From the NCBI GenBank assembly GCA_947095585.1, contig OX352763.1, positions 69,019,024 through 69,083,023 of the forward strand: 64,000 nucleotides of DNA. Direction: 5' to 3'. This stretch comes from Nephrocerus scutellatus (lineage: Eukaryota > Arthropoda > Insecta > Diptera > Pipunculidae). Shown one piece after another: positions 54,039 to 64,000 of this stretch. A program made the position numbers and the translations under genes. The first letter of the stretch is position 1; each line of letters begins with the position of its first letter. The notes under the pieces are model-generated. The model saw only the letters and a program-made list of their open reading frames with translations, had not been told where the DNA came from and did not search any database.

Positions 54039-55803
54039 TTAATTCGTGTTAGTCCAAACGTTGAGTTGAAGTGTTTGTGTAGCCTTCGGAACAGTCCAGG
54101 CCCAGAAATGCGGCTGCTTCGACAGGCTGTGTCCAAAGTGATAGCGGTGTGAGTACCGTCGGATGGGACGGGCACCTGAATAGATGAGCTGTGTTATGTG
54201 TTGATGCACCACAGTCCGGGCATTGATCGATGATGCTTTCACGTAAGCGGTGTATGTAGCTATTCAAAAAGAGCTCCATCCTGATCTCAGTTGTGCCAGG
54301 GTTGATCTGGTTTGTCTGGGGAGGATTTCCTCGCTTAGATGTATAGGGGGAGGGCGACCTCCCAACACGATGTTAATTTGGCGATCATCTAGTGCGGCTC
54401 TGACAGACGCTTGGTGTATTGCATTTAGGGCTGCTTTATAGTCTGTTGGATCTAGAGGTGTATGTGCGATGAATTGGTTTGTCTCTTCGCGGAACATACG
54501 AATATCTGATCGGATATGCCTGGGTGGTGTGTTGAGGGTGAGCAGGTCACGGTTCGGGTGACCGGGTTTGTGATATGCCAGTAGGAATTGTTTGGCGAGA
54601 AGCTCGTTGTGCTCTTTCACTTTAAGAATTTGTGTTTCTTGATGGAGATGGTCCTCATGTGACATGCGGTGGCAGCCAGTGATGATGCGAAGAGCAGCAT
54701 TCTGACAGGATTGAAGCTTCTGCCATTGTGTGCGGCAGAGGCGAGGTGTCCAAATGGGTGCCGCATAATTTAGTACCGATCTGCCAATCGCTTGATATGT
54801 GGTACGAAGGGTTTTTTTGTCCTTACCCCATGTACTGCCCGCTAGGGATTTGAGGACTTTATTTCTGGACATGACTCGTTTGTTAATGTTTCCTGAGTGA
54901 GTCGAAAATGTCAACAGATTGTCGAATGTGACCCCCAAAATCTTTGGATGTTTGATTGTAGGGATTGTCCTGCCGTGTATCGAGATGTCGAGCTGTAGGT
55001 TGACTTCTTTGGTCCAGGTGGTGAAAAGTGTAGCGGACGATTTTTCTGGAGACAGGATTAGATTTCGACTAGTAAAAAAAGTCTTCTAGTGTATCGAGGT
55101 AGGCGTTGATGTTTCTGCAAATGGCAGGGATGTCCTTGCCTGAGGAAAGAATAGTGCAGTCGTCTGCGTACGATATCAATTTGACTCCGGTAGGTGGTGC
55201 AGGGAGTTTTGCCATGTAGTGGTTGAAGAGTGTTGGTGAGAGGACCTCTCCTTGGGGTACACCTTGCTTGACTTTCCTGAATGGCGATTTTTTGTTCCTA
55301 AATTCGACGTAGGATTTCCTAACATTAAGGTAGTTGGTAAGCCAACGTTTCGTGGTGTTGGAAAGTTGTGACTCTAGGATGTCTTGTAGTAAGATGCCTA
55401 GGTCAACGGTGTCGAATGCCTTAGATAGGTCCAGTGCAACAAGGACAGTGCGGTCACAGGGACGCTGTTGGTTAAGTCCTTGCGAGATGAGTGTTGTGAT
55501 CTCCGAAAGGGCTGTGGTTGTGCTGCGCTGCTTGCGAAAGCCGTGTTGGTGTTCAGCTAACTGGAGTTTGGAATGAAGCTGTGGAAGTAGTATAGCTTGT
55601 AGTATTTTCGCTGTTGGAGACAGGAGAGAAATTGGACGATATGAGGATCCTTGAGCTGCCTGTTTACCGGGCTGTAGTAGGGGAATAATTCTGCCCGTTT
55701 TCCAAAGGTGTTTCAAGTGAGAGGTTAAAGATTTGAGTGAGGTAAGTGATACCTGTTGAGCCAAGATGTTTGAGCATAATCGTTGCGATTCCATTCGGTC
55801 CAA
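54039..55803 (-). pseudogene. LINE (minus) reverse transcriptase and C-terminal zinc knuckle
   Basis: The frame from 55803 contains RPISLLSPTAKI, QHGFRKQRSTTTAL, VALDLSKAFDTVD (motif A), VKQGVPQGEVLSPTLF (motif B) and LISYADDCTI (catalytic YADD, near residue 214), ending at 55069. After a break, 54264-54938 gives the thumb (LGVTFDNLLTFSTH, LNYAAPIWTP, LLAKQFLLAYHKPGHP). A last piece, 54049-54279, has CPDCGASTHNTAHLFRC, a CCHC-type finger usual at the end of such LINE proteins. Frame breaks occur near 55070 and 54270. Otherwise the motifs are intact. Confidence 0.87.
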
Positions 55804-57045
55804 TGGCTTTGGAAGGTTTTACACTGCGTATGGCTAATTCAACTTCGGAGGGAAGTAGAATATGTGAGGTGTTGTCGTGGTCAAGGCTGTGCATCTTCCT
55901 GAGAGTATTGCGCTTGCTCTTGTTACAGTGCGTTGGGTGTTCTATGAACTGGCGGCAGAACATTGAGGAACATTTCCTGGGGCAGTCTTGTTGTGTGCTG
56001 TTGAATGTAATGGCTGTTAGGTCTCTGCGACTGGTGGTGTTGGAGGGCTCCTTGATAGTGGACCAGAGTTTCTTTGAGCCCCCGTCACAAGATTGAAGGT
56101 ACTCCAGCCGTTTAGTTAGCCTATGTTGGTTGACTAGGTGATCGATCTCGTGATTTAGTAGATCGATTCTGGTACTCGCAGGGTTGATGCTGCGAATATG
56201 ATCACGTTCGTTTGCGAGCTGGACTGCTTCTGCTGGGAAGTTAGGCCTAATTGTAGGTATTCTGCCAGCTGGAATGAAACGTGCAGCTGCTCTAATGATG
56301 ATCCGGCGTAGGATCTTTTCACCTGAAATTGCGTTGGTGGGGGGTGGTAACTGTCCCAATTGTCTTTCGATAAACCTAGTGAAACTTGGCCAGTCCGCCT
56401 TAGCATAATTGACAAACGTGCGTTTTTCCGTTGACACAAAGTTATCGGCTTTATCCACAGTGATGATGATCGGGATATGGTCGGAGTTTAATGCTATGTC
56501 TGTTCTCCATGATGTACAAGCTAATAAAGTGTCGCTTACTATGCTGATATCTGGGGAGCTGGAACAGGTGGCACAGATCCTGGTGGGTGAGTTTTCATTG
56601 ATGGTACCAAAGTTTGAATTATCGATTTGCTCAGCAATATGCCGCGACGACCATTCTCTAGATTCGAGTGCCAACAATCATTGTGGGCGTTGAAATCCCC
56701 GACAATCAGGCGGTTACCGTCTGTAAGTAGATGTTCTAGAGAAGGAAGGTAGCCGGATGTGCAGCATGTTGTTGGTGGAATATACACATTTGTTATTTCA
56801 ATTATGGTGTCGTTGGACTTGACTGCAATGGTTTGTGTTTCGAGGTGTGGATCAGGTGTAATGGGTGCAGGTGTTGGCATGAGTCTGTAGTTGACCGAGT
56901 TGTGTACGATGAACGCAAGACCTCCTCCGCCTCCACTGTTTCTGTCCTTGCGTATTATGTTATAGTTGGTGCTTCTGGATAATAAGCAGGAGGGAGTGAG
57001 CTTTGTTTCTTGTATGGCAGCAATTAAGATCCCATAGTGCTCCAT
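55664..57045 (-). pseudogene. LINE (minus) endonuclease and linker
   Basis: At 57080-57050 the reading NCNGL and GKVTEITNY marks the endonuclease start. The frame 56539-57045 follows with IAAIQETKLTP (catalytic glutamate), GGGGGLAFIVHN and LIVGDFNAHNDCWHS. The frame 55664-56677 continues with SSPDISIVSDTL and LNSDHIPIII (catalytic histidine), then the linker to RT with PSKAIGPNGIATIMLKHLG. One frameshift near 56600 separates the two frames. By family it nicks target DNA. Confidence 0.85.
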
Positions 57046-57728
57046 ATAGTTGGTGATTTCTGTTACTTTTCCTCATAAGCCGTTGCAATTCAGATGCTTC
57101 ACAGCGAAAGGTATGTGGTGTTCCTGTGTGGTATGTTGGTAGATTGCAGGTGGATGTTGGTGTGGTGTTGACGAGCAAGTTGACGCTGTTTGTCGGATTA
57201 TGACTGGTTATGGGGGATGTTGTTTGTGGAGTGTGAAGTTGTGGTGTTGTCTGTACTGTTTGGTTGTAGCAGCATGGGGCCAAGAAGTTGGCGGTCCATT
57301 GATGACAGTTATTAAGTCCAGAGCATGTTCTAAGATGACACCAGTTCTCACAGCCATTGCATTTGACGGAAGAGGCATTGCCGTGTATGAGGCTTTGGCA
57401 TACTGAGCAGTGCCAGGTAGTGGCGTTGTTGGTTTTCTGAACTCGTCCTCTGCAGCATTCCGCAATGAAACTCTGATTCCATTCTCTGATGTTGGCTGGA
57501 CCTGAGCATCGTCTGAAATGGCACCAGTGTCCGCAGTTGTTGCACATAACTGAGGAGATGTTTAATGTTTATCCTTGTGTTGCATACGGAGCATGTCCAG
57601 CTCCGAGGACCTGGATTCGGCTCGATGCCGGCTAGAAGAAGTAGTATGTGGAGCAAGGATGCAGGCGTTATTTGCTCCACTATGGAAAAAACGTTTGGAG
57701 TGAACGAATTGTAGTTGATTGTTGACAT
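56960..57728 (-). pseudogene. LINE (minus) N-terminal region: 2A-like motif and two zinc fingers
   Basis: Start Met at 57728 (MSTINYNSF). A hydrophobic LLHILLLLAG runs directly into IEPNPGP (about residues 29-44), close to the 2A consensus D(V/I)ExNPGP except that the first position is G. A zinc finger follows (WTCSVCN...), with a frameshift near 57560 into the frame from 57547. There CNNCGHWCHFRRCSG completes finger 1, and WHCSVC, CNGCENWCHLRTCSG form finger 2. The fingers lead into the endonuclease start. 2A-like leaders before such domains are known in some trypanosome and sea urchin LINEs. Activity of this one is unproven. Confidence 0.72.
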
Positions 57729-57899
57729 TCTTTGGCCCAGAGATTCCTGGGTCGATTCCGGGACGAAGACCCAAATGTCGTAAGACCTATTTGTAGCACA
57801 TCTTGACGCGAATAAACCTGCGGTTCTAAGTTTATGTGAAACACAGGCCTCTTATATGGGTACCCCCAATGTCCGGGGTATTCTCGTGTCGACTGTTTG

Positions 57900-58754
57900 G
57901 TTCCTCAACGTGGGGTTATTTTATTTATACGAGAAGACATCAGTTTTAGTGTACCTAATTTTAATATTTCAAACAGTAATCCCATGTTCAATACGATATG
58001 GATTGAAATTGTAATTTCAAACCATTCGATATTTATTTGTTCCCTTTACCGTAGTCCTAATTTTTCACCTGATGACACTAATATTGAGTTTAATTACTTA
58101 TCAGACACAATAGACAAGATTTACCAATCATCACCAACATCAGAATTGGTAGTCTTGGGTGATTTTAATGTCCACAATGATTCATGGTTGACCTATTCGA
58201 ATGGTAGAGATCGATCAGGTGAAACCGCTGAACTATTTTCAAATGTTAATCTTTTCACCCAACTCGTTGATAAGCCAACTAGGTATCCCGATACTACTGG
58301 TCAATCACCTCACCTTTTAGATTTATTTCTTACAACTATGCCTGATAAATATTCAATTGATGTATCTGTCCCATTAGGTCTTTCTGACCACGCTTTGATA
58401 GTAGCCAAATTTTCAATATCACCAGCCCTTATAGAGCCTACAAGTAAAAGGCTACTCTGGCACTATAAAAATGCTAACTGGGAGCTCCTGAACCAATTTT
58501 ATAGCTCATTTGATTGGTCAACCTGTTTTTCCAGCAATAATGCTGATGAAGCATCACAACTTATCACGTCAACCATTTTGCTAGGAATGAAAAATTTCAT
58601 TCCTTCTTCATTTAAAAAGAAAAATACTCATAAAAATAAATGGTTTAACGAACATTGCATGTCAGCAGTCGCGTGTAAAAAAGCAGCCCATTTGGACTAC
58701 GTTAATTGCACTTCTGAAGAAAACCTTGTAAAGTTTCGAATAGCTAGAAACTGA
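57900..58754 (+). pseudogene. LINE (plus) endonuclease
   Basis: The reading begins inside the domain (VPQRGVILFIREDI). It has CSLYRSPNFSP, VVLGDFNVHNDSWL (catalytic aspartate and asparagine, about residue 86), LLDLFLTTMPD and LGLSDHALI (catalytic histidine, about residue 166), then a linker to KFRIARN. It stops at TGA 58752-58754. The frame continues unbroken beyond as SNAILKRSKIIYDL, so this stop is the only thing separating it from RT. The paralogue at 63590-64000 has an arginine codon at that position. The start given by an ORF call is not a true start, because the domain is 5' truncated. Confidence 0.88.
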
Positions 58755-60560
58755 TCAAACGCTATATTGAAAAGGTCCAAAATAATATATGACCTTAAGA
58801 TTCGAGATATCATGCGAAAAATTTTGGATTCTGATTCAAACAGTGGAACTTCGTCTATTCCTTCTTTATTTCATAATGGTATTCATTATAGAACTAATAT
58901 TGAGAAAGCAAATCTCTTAGCTTCTCATTTCGCTGGTGCGTCTACTCTTCATTTAACTAATCAAAGCCCCCCAATTCCCCCGAATCTAGGCCCAGGTATG
59001 TCTAAAATCTATTTTCGGAAACGGGTTGTTTCAAAGATTCTGAAAGAACTTGACCCCAATAAAGCGACTGGCCCCGACGGTATTCCGCCATTAGTATTGA
59101 AAAGTTGTCATCTTACTTTGGCAAAACCGCTTAGCAAATTGTTTCATCTCTCAATGAAGACAGGTGTTTTTCCATCATTTTGGAAAATAGCAAATATTCA
59201 ACCCGTTCCAAAAAAAGGTGATAAATCGGCACCTACGAACTACCGACCTATTGCTTTGTTGTCGGTTCTATCGAAGGTAATGGAATCTATCGTTAATTTC
59301 AGACTAATGAACTATCTGGATTCGAATGTTCTTTTATCCGATGTGCAGTATGGATTTCGTAAAAATCGATCTTCAGGCGAACTAATGACGTGCATGACTC
59401 ATTGTTTGGAGCGAAGCATTGAAAACCTAGGTGAATCAAGCGTTGTTTCCTTAGATATTGCTAAAGCTTTTGATAGGGTATGGCATGATTGTCTTATTAA
59501 TAAGATTCGTGCGCTGAATTTACACTCCTCTCTCATTACATGGATTGAGAATTATTTATGGAACCGTAAAATAAAAGTTGTATTAAATGGTATATCTTCA
59601 GATTCATATGGGATCAATGCTGGCGTGCCTCAAGGATCATCCTTGTCTCCCACGCTCTTCTTGATATATATCAACGACCTGTTGTCTTCTACAACCTGTG
59701 ATATCCATTCATTTGCTGATGATACAACACTATCGGCCTCCATTGAGTTTGTCAATCAAAAAGAATGCAATTCTCGCTTGAATGGTTCGCGTGAATTAAT
59801 GAATTTGACTATTCTGTCTAATATTCAAATCATTCTTGATTGGGGCATTTCTAACAGAGTAGAATTTAACCCAAATAAATTCCAGTCTTGCCTTTTTTCT
59901 CAGAAGACAACTCAACATTATGTTCCTCCTGTTATTAATGGTACCTCTATTGCGAGATCTGATTCACTTAAGTTGTTAGGTTTAAAAGTATCAAGTGATC
60001 TTTCCTGGAAAGAACATATTTATGAAATTTCAAAAAGAGCTAGCCAATGTTTAGGCTTCATAAGACGTTGTAACTTCTACTTCACTCCCTCTGAAGTGTT
60101 AAGATTATATAAATCTTATGTTAGACCAATTTTAGAATTTAATTCATATGTGTGGGGTGGTGCTCCAAGATCGCATTTGGTTCATCTTGATGGTGTTCAG
60201 AATACAGTTATCCGTTTGTTAAACGATGTAAGCATTACTTCGTCTCTTGATACTTTGGAGCACTGACGAAATGTAGGAGCTTTATCTGTTTTCTATAAAT
60301 TTTACAACGGTAAATGTTCTTTAGAAACCCGTTCTCTAGTTCCTGGGCCTTTTCTCAGTAACGTAAACACTCGTTTAAGGTGCAATCAACATAGATTTGC
60401 CTTAAAACTTTTTTCATGTAGAACCCAACACTTTAAATCCTCCTTTTTTCCGAGAGTCTCTTCGACGTGGAATCAATTGTTCGAACACGTGTTTCCAGAA
60501 TCTTATAATCTGCAGGCGTTCAAATTAGCCGTTAACAACTTCTTGAAGGATGATGGTTAA
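58755..60560 (+). pseudogene. LINE (plus) reverse transcriptase
   Basis: From residue 90 of the frame at 58767: DPNKATGPDGIPPLV, PVPKKGDKSAPTNYRPIALL, QYGFRKNRSSGEL, VVSLDIAKAFDRVWHD (motif A), INAGVPQGSSLSPTLF (motif B) and FADDTTL (catalytic FADD, residues 316-319). The thumb follows (LKLLGLKVSSDLSWKEH, SYVRPILEFNSYVWGGAP). A TGA at 60264-60266 interrupts LEH-RNVGALSVFYKFYNGKCS, and the same frame runs on to a natural stop at about 60558-60560 (NNFLKDDG). All RT motifs are intact. By family it primes cDNA synthesis at the nicked target. Confidence 0.9.
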
Positions 60561-60946
60561 AGTATTCATAAGTTGTTTCTTAATATAAAAAAAAAAAAAA
60601 TTGTTTATCAGTATTTTTTATATTTTTTAAATATTTGTAATATTTTCTTGGTCAAGGTTTTTTGTAGTTTTCCCTGACCATGATTCATTGATAAAAGTAT
60701 TTGGACTCGCGTCGTTCTAAATTCGTGTTCGTTTTTCGTATTGCTTTTCCAATGAATCAGGGAGAATTCTGAGAAAATAAATTGAAACCGGCTACAAACG
60801 TGATGAATGTGATATATTGTAAATCACATTCCTTCAATTTTTATTTTATTTTGAATTTAATAAAGGGCTTAGCCCAACTTATTGCCGTGACGTAAGTCAT
60901 TCAGGGAGTCATCCCTTGGCAATAAGTCTATATATAAAAAAAAAAT
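60561..60946 (+). other. 3' untranslated region and tail of the plus LINE
   Basis: Contains an internal A12 run near 60588, AATAAA near 60776 and 60860, and a terminal A10 preceded by TATATAT. No coding capacity. Confidence 0.65.
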
Positions 60947-62282
60947 TGTTTGAGGCAATTATTAAAGATAAATTATTTTCCATCGTAAAATCGCACATAA
61001 TTCAGTAACAACATGGATTTTTCCCGAAACGGTCAGTTGTATCGAATTTAGTCATATTTTCGAACTATATTTACTCGGCGTTTCGTGAAAACTGTCAAGT
61101 GGATTGCGTCTATATTGATCTTGAAAAAGCTTTTGATTCCGTGAATCATAACCTTTTAATTTTAAAACTAAAAGCTATTGGATTTCGATCCCCAATTTTG
61201 GATTGGATAAAATCTTATCTAAGTAATAGATGGAACTTGGTTTGTGTAAACGAGTTTTGTTCGAAATCTTTCCAGGTTTTGTCAGGTGTACCCCAAGGCA
61301 GTCATCTCGGTCCTCTTTTGTTTCTTTTATTTATGAATGACATAAATACAAATCTAAGGTCATCAAAAAATCTCTTATTCGCAGATGATGTTAAATACTT
61401 TTTCAAAATTTCTAGCTTGGAGGACTCTCACATATTACAAGAAGATCTTGATACATTTAGTGATTGGTGTAATACAAATCTCTTGCGTATTAACCATTTA
61501 AAATGCAAATCAATATCTTTTTATAGAGGCCTGCTCAAGCATTCAAATACATTTAGGAATGGAAATCGTTCCAAGACTATTTGTGTCAAATTTGTGACTT
61601 AGGCATAATGATGGACTGTGGTTTAACTTTCAATAAGCACATTGAATACATATCTGCAAAAGCATGGGCATCTTTGGCTTTTCTTAAGAGACATGCTGTT
61701 GAGTTTAAAGATCCTTATACTTTAAAAAGTATATATGTTGCAACTGTGCGCTCTATTCTAGAATATGGTTGCGTTATTTGGAACTCTAATATTAATTTAT
61801 ATTGTATTAGAATTGAGAGAATTCAAAAATGCACTAAGGCATATAAACTGAGGTGATTTTTATCCGGCATATAAGGTTAGATGTTTATTGATCGACCTTC
61901 AACCACTTTCAGCTAGAAGAGAGATTTGCTTATTAAATTTTGTTAGGGACGTATTTACAGACTCCATTGATTGCCCGGATATCTTATCCTTGTTTTATTT
62001 GTATGCACCTGAAAGGCCTTTGCGAACTAGGGACCTTTTTTACATTACCCATTGCAACAGGAACTTTTTGTTGAATGATCCGATTGTTAAATGTTCTGTT
62101 GCTTTCAACTCCATTTGCAATCTAATTGATTTTTCCATGTCAAAATCAGCGTTTAAGAAACTTATAAATGATCTATTTAGATAATACATTTCTTACATAA
62201 TATAAATTCATGTAAATTTTAGTTTTTAAGTTTTTTTTAAGTCTGATATCTTAGACTAAATAAATAAATAAATAAATAAATA
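60947..62282 (+). pseudogene. Jockey-like LINE, 3' part (RT core to tail)
   Basis: Continues from 54016 with LFEAIIKDKLF, a stop, QHGFFPKRSVVSNLVIF and (61099) DCVYIDLEKAFDSVNHN (motif A). LSGVPQGSHLGPLLF (motif B) and LLFADDVKYF (FADD, residues 94-97) follow. After a frameshift near 61590, 61581-61856 reads LGIMMDCGLTFNKHIEYI and VRSILEYGCVIWNS. A further frame, 61888-62184, holds the C-terminus. The element ends in a (TAAA)n tail at 62258-62282, followed by the AACATC duplication. Jockey-like is by motif style. Confidence 0.85.
62258..62282 (+). repeat. (TAAA)n tail of the jockey-like LINE
   Basis: Six TAAA units mark the 3' end. AACATC follows at 62283-62288 and matches 53578-53583. Confidence 0.9.
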
Positions 62283-62886
62283 AACATCAATGACGGGCTC
62301 CGACAACGAGATGGACTGGCCTGCTTCCTCTTCAACCTGGCGCTGGAGAAAGTGACCCGAGACTCTGACGTAACGGCGAGAGGAACAATCCTCTATAAGT
62401 CCATTCAGATACTGGCTTACGCGGACGATATTGACATTATTGGTAGAAACCCAAGAGCTGTACAGGAAGCTTTCATCCAGATAGAGCAGGCGGCACGCAA
62501 TCTGGGGCTGCACATAAAGGAGAGCAAAACAAAGTACATGGTGGCCATGTCTGCGAGTAGAAGATCCAACATTGGTCCCTCAATTCAAATAGTGGAGCGC
62601 GAATTTGAAGTAGTGCAATACTTTAACTATCTCGGGTCAACTATACAGCCGATAACAGCATGGAACCAGAAATACGCGCACGGTTGCTTAAAGCCAACAA
62701 AGCCTACTATAGCCTGTCAAGACTCTTCAAATCCAACCTACGCTGGAAGGATGGCGTAGACCAGGACGCTCAGAGTCTAGGGATGCCTAACTGGATGACA
62801 TCGGCTCGAAATCGGGACCGTCGGAGAGACTTTTTCGGGAGGCCAGGACCGGACCCCAGTTGTAAAGCCAAATATGATGATGATGA
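62283..62886 (+). pseudogene. RTE-like LINE, piece 3: RT catalytic box to 3' end
   Basis: Picks up piece 2 with NDGLRQRDGLACFLFNLALEKV (motif B region), then LAYADDIDII (YADD, residues 23-26 of the frame at 62352), GLHIKESKTKYMV and VQYFNYLGSTI. After a frameshift near 62660 comes ARLLKANKAYYSLSRLF. The end (WMTSARNRDRRRDFF, GPDPSCKAKYDDDDE) is followed by a short ATG/GAT-repeat tail. The 14-nt duplication TGAAATATCTTGAA follows at 62887-62900, matching 48012-48025. Confidence 0.87.
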
Positions 62887-62900
62887 TGAAATATCTTGAA

Positions 62901-63050
62901 ATGTTGGCATTGCATTCTATTCAGCGATAACATATGGTATATATAACGTTCCGTCAGCAGCTTTAGTGCCTCCTCATAATTCTCGGCACTAAAGTCCAGG
63001 TTTAAAATTACGTTCGCAGCCAATCCAGTAATTGCATTTCAGAGAAATTG
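62901..63050 (-). pseudogene. BEL-3 Gag fragment
   Basis: The minus strand reads LAANVILNLDFSAENYEEALKLLTERY, of which the block NYEEALKLLTERY is a BEL Gag landmark. It lies on the far side of the RTE-like LINE from the BEL-3 protease and RT (46863-48025), in the orientation and order expected (Gag upstream of Pol). It continues no further right than about 63050, where satellite D begins. Confidence 0.72.
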
Positions 63051-63114
63051 AAATTTCGTGATGTTTTTTAACTTATGTTTATTGTGCACGTGGCTGCTAA
63101 ATTATGCGATGAAA

Positions 63115-63560
63115 CCAAATTCACACCTATCGACCCCCTCCCTTTAAAGGTGGCTTACCATAACTGTCCACCTCAGCGACCCCGAAAACTAAAGAATCGG
63201 CAATAATATCCGTCACCCCCTCCTCACCTATCACCCCCTCCCTTTAGAGGTGTCTTACCATAGCTATTCACCTCAGCGACCATGAAAACTGTAGAATCGA
63301 CATTAATATCGGTATCCCCTCCCGGTAGAGGTGTCTTACCATCACTGTTCACCTCAGTGACTCCGAAAACTATAGAATCGACACTAATAACCTTCACCCC
63401 TCCCCTGACCTATTGACCCCTCCCCATAGTGGTTTCTAACCATCACTATTCACTTCAAAGACTCCGAAAACTATAGAATCGGCATTAATATCGGTCATCC
63501 CCTCACCTATCCCCTTAGAGGTATCTTACTATCAATCACTATTCACCTCAGCGAATTTAT
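63115..63560 (+). repeat. ~105 bp satellite D, second locus
   Basis: Four imperfect copies with CACCTCAGCGACCCCGAAAAC, TAGAATCG(G/A)CATTAATATC, a C-rich run and GAGGTGTCTTACCATCACTATTCAC. Same unit and orientation as 39495-40075. Confidence 0.88.
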
Positions 63561-63589
63561 TTGAAACAAACCACGGCTAATAGATTTTA

Positions 63590-64000
63590 AACATACCTGG
63601 GCCTACATTAGGGGAATTGTTGGGCTTTGGTTAGATAAAGACACACAAGCAAAATGCGAAGCTAACAGAAAAGCTTTCTCAATACCAGTTTTGGAAAGAA
63701 TACAATTATGAACCAAAGAGGGAATATATGAAGTATTGTCTGCAAAGTTTATTTTTACAAAGGCAGCAAACGACCAAAAGCTTTGACTGTATCCAAAATG
63801 CTTCGCATGCTATCTCGAATCTTGAGGTCATATATTAACGTGGTCCTGTTTATTATAGCGTTTGCTCTGTTTCTGGCTATTTGAAACTTAAGGTTTTCTT
63901 CGAAAGTTCAGGTAATGTAGTCCAAATGGGCTGCTTTTTTACTAGCGACTGCTGATTTGGATTTCTATTAAACCAGTTATTTTTATGAATATTGCTCTTT
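63590..64000 (-). pseudogene. Second copy of the plus-strand LINE family, minus orientation, running off the window
   Basis: From the right edge leftwards the minus strand reads KNNWFNR, KKAAHLDYI, EENLKFQIARNRANAI, IYDLKIRDSMRSILD, then (63590-63640) SNQSPTIP and a PG-type end. This is collinear with 58620-58995 of the LINE at 57900-60946. It has an arginine where that copy has the TGA at 58752. Between these blocks it is eroded and contains stops. It ends at about 63590, next to satellite D. Confidence 0.82.

Larger units (their letters stand above)
54017..57893 (-). mobile_element. LINE on the minus strand: 2A-like leader, paired zinc fingers, endonuclease, RT, CCHC tail
   Basis: It starts near 57893 and ends at 54017 in a CAACAACAACAA tail. 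A single polyprotein seems to have carried an N-terminal leader, two PHD/RING-like zinc fingers, APE endonuclease, RT with YADD, and a C-terminal CCHC. It is broken by a few frameshifts. It lies head to head with the LINE at 57900-60946, and both sit inside the jockey-like LINE. The clade within the jockey/CR1/L2 assemblage is not certain. Confidence 0.82.
57900..60946 (+). mobile_element. LINE on the plus strand, 5' truncated, nearly intact, with A-rich tail
   Basis: Endonuclease (57900-58754), RT (58767-60560), ~385 bp of 3' untranslated sequence and a terminal TATATATAAAAAAAAAA tail at 60946. TGTTTG occurs just before the start (57894-57899) and after the tail (60947-60952), a possible short target duplication. 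Only two in-frame TGA codons interrupt the coding. A second, inverted copy of the family lies at 63590-64000. Confidence 0.85.

Noticed and set aside
1..64000. A bacterial-type operon or defence system
   Set aside because: All coding motifs are eukaryotic retroelement or Helitron; there are no ribosome binding sites or operon-like spacing.

Overview
This 64 kb window is eukaryotic, AT-rich and made of retrotransposon remains. I could not identify a single host gene. The repertoire is insect-like and most consistent with a dipteran: BEL/Pao elements (one with a baculovirus-F-like env), a 17.6/ZAM-type errantivirus with a tRNA-Ser-like primer binding site (PBS), Ty3/Gypsy elements with tRNA-Lys-like PBS, LOA-like, jockey-like and RTE-like LINEs, and a Helitron helicase remnant. 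Species cannot be fixed from the sequence. Nearly every reading frame is broken.

Region 1 (1-32.7 kb) reads as one old minus-strand errantivirus split by later arrivals. Its pol lies at 1.65-3.46 kb, gag C-terminus at 3.5-4.1 kb, gag N-terminus at 16.9-17.3 kb, a repeat-rich leader at 17.3-17.9 and 24.3-24.65 kb, the PBS at 24,657-24,674, and LTR sequence at 24.68-24.89 and 32.23-32.7 kb. Inside it sit BEL-1 (4,444-12,921, minus), a LOA-like LINE (about 12.93-16.9 kb, plus), BEL-2 (17,876-24,305, minus, TSD TGTTT) and a Ty3/Gypsy element (24,894-32,225, plus, TSD AACT). A LINE fragment carrying a MITE fills 1-1,650.

Region 2 (32.7-43.1 kb) holds dispersed and tandem repeats: a ~120 bp repeat family, an LTR-like block, a tRNA-derived SINE-like unit, an LTR-like promoter followed by eleven 73 bp repeats, a Helitron helicase relic, a ~105 bp satellite, and a 460 bp (ATACAAAT)n array.

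Region 3 (43.1-64 kb) is a second nest. A broken BEL element (BEL-3; pol at 45.4-48.0 kb, a gag piece at 62.9-63.05 kb) was entered by an RTE-like LINE (48,026-62,886, 14-nt TSD). That LINE contains a gag-protease-only Ty3 element (48,850-53,275) and a jockey-like LINE (53,584-62,282, TSD AACATC). The jockey-like LINE in turn contains two further LINEs head to head (54,017-57,893 minus; 57,900-60,946 plus). A solo LTR (46,359-46,862, TSD ACGG) also sits in BEL-3, and part of BEL-3 is tandemly duplicated at 43.1-46.1 kb.

The window resembles pericentromeric heterochromatin or a piRNA-cluster-like transposon trap; that is inference from density and nesting. The most unusual items are: the two nested stacks with legible target duplications; a BEL element with nearly identical LTRs whose RT catalytic core was removed in frame; a gag-protease-only Ty3 element; SAP-like domains at the start of two Ty3 Gag proteins; and a LINE polyprotein starting with a 2A-like motif and paired zinc fingers.
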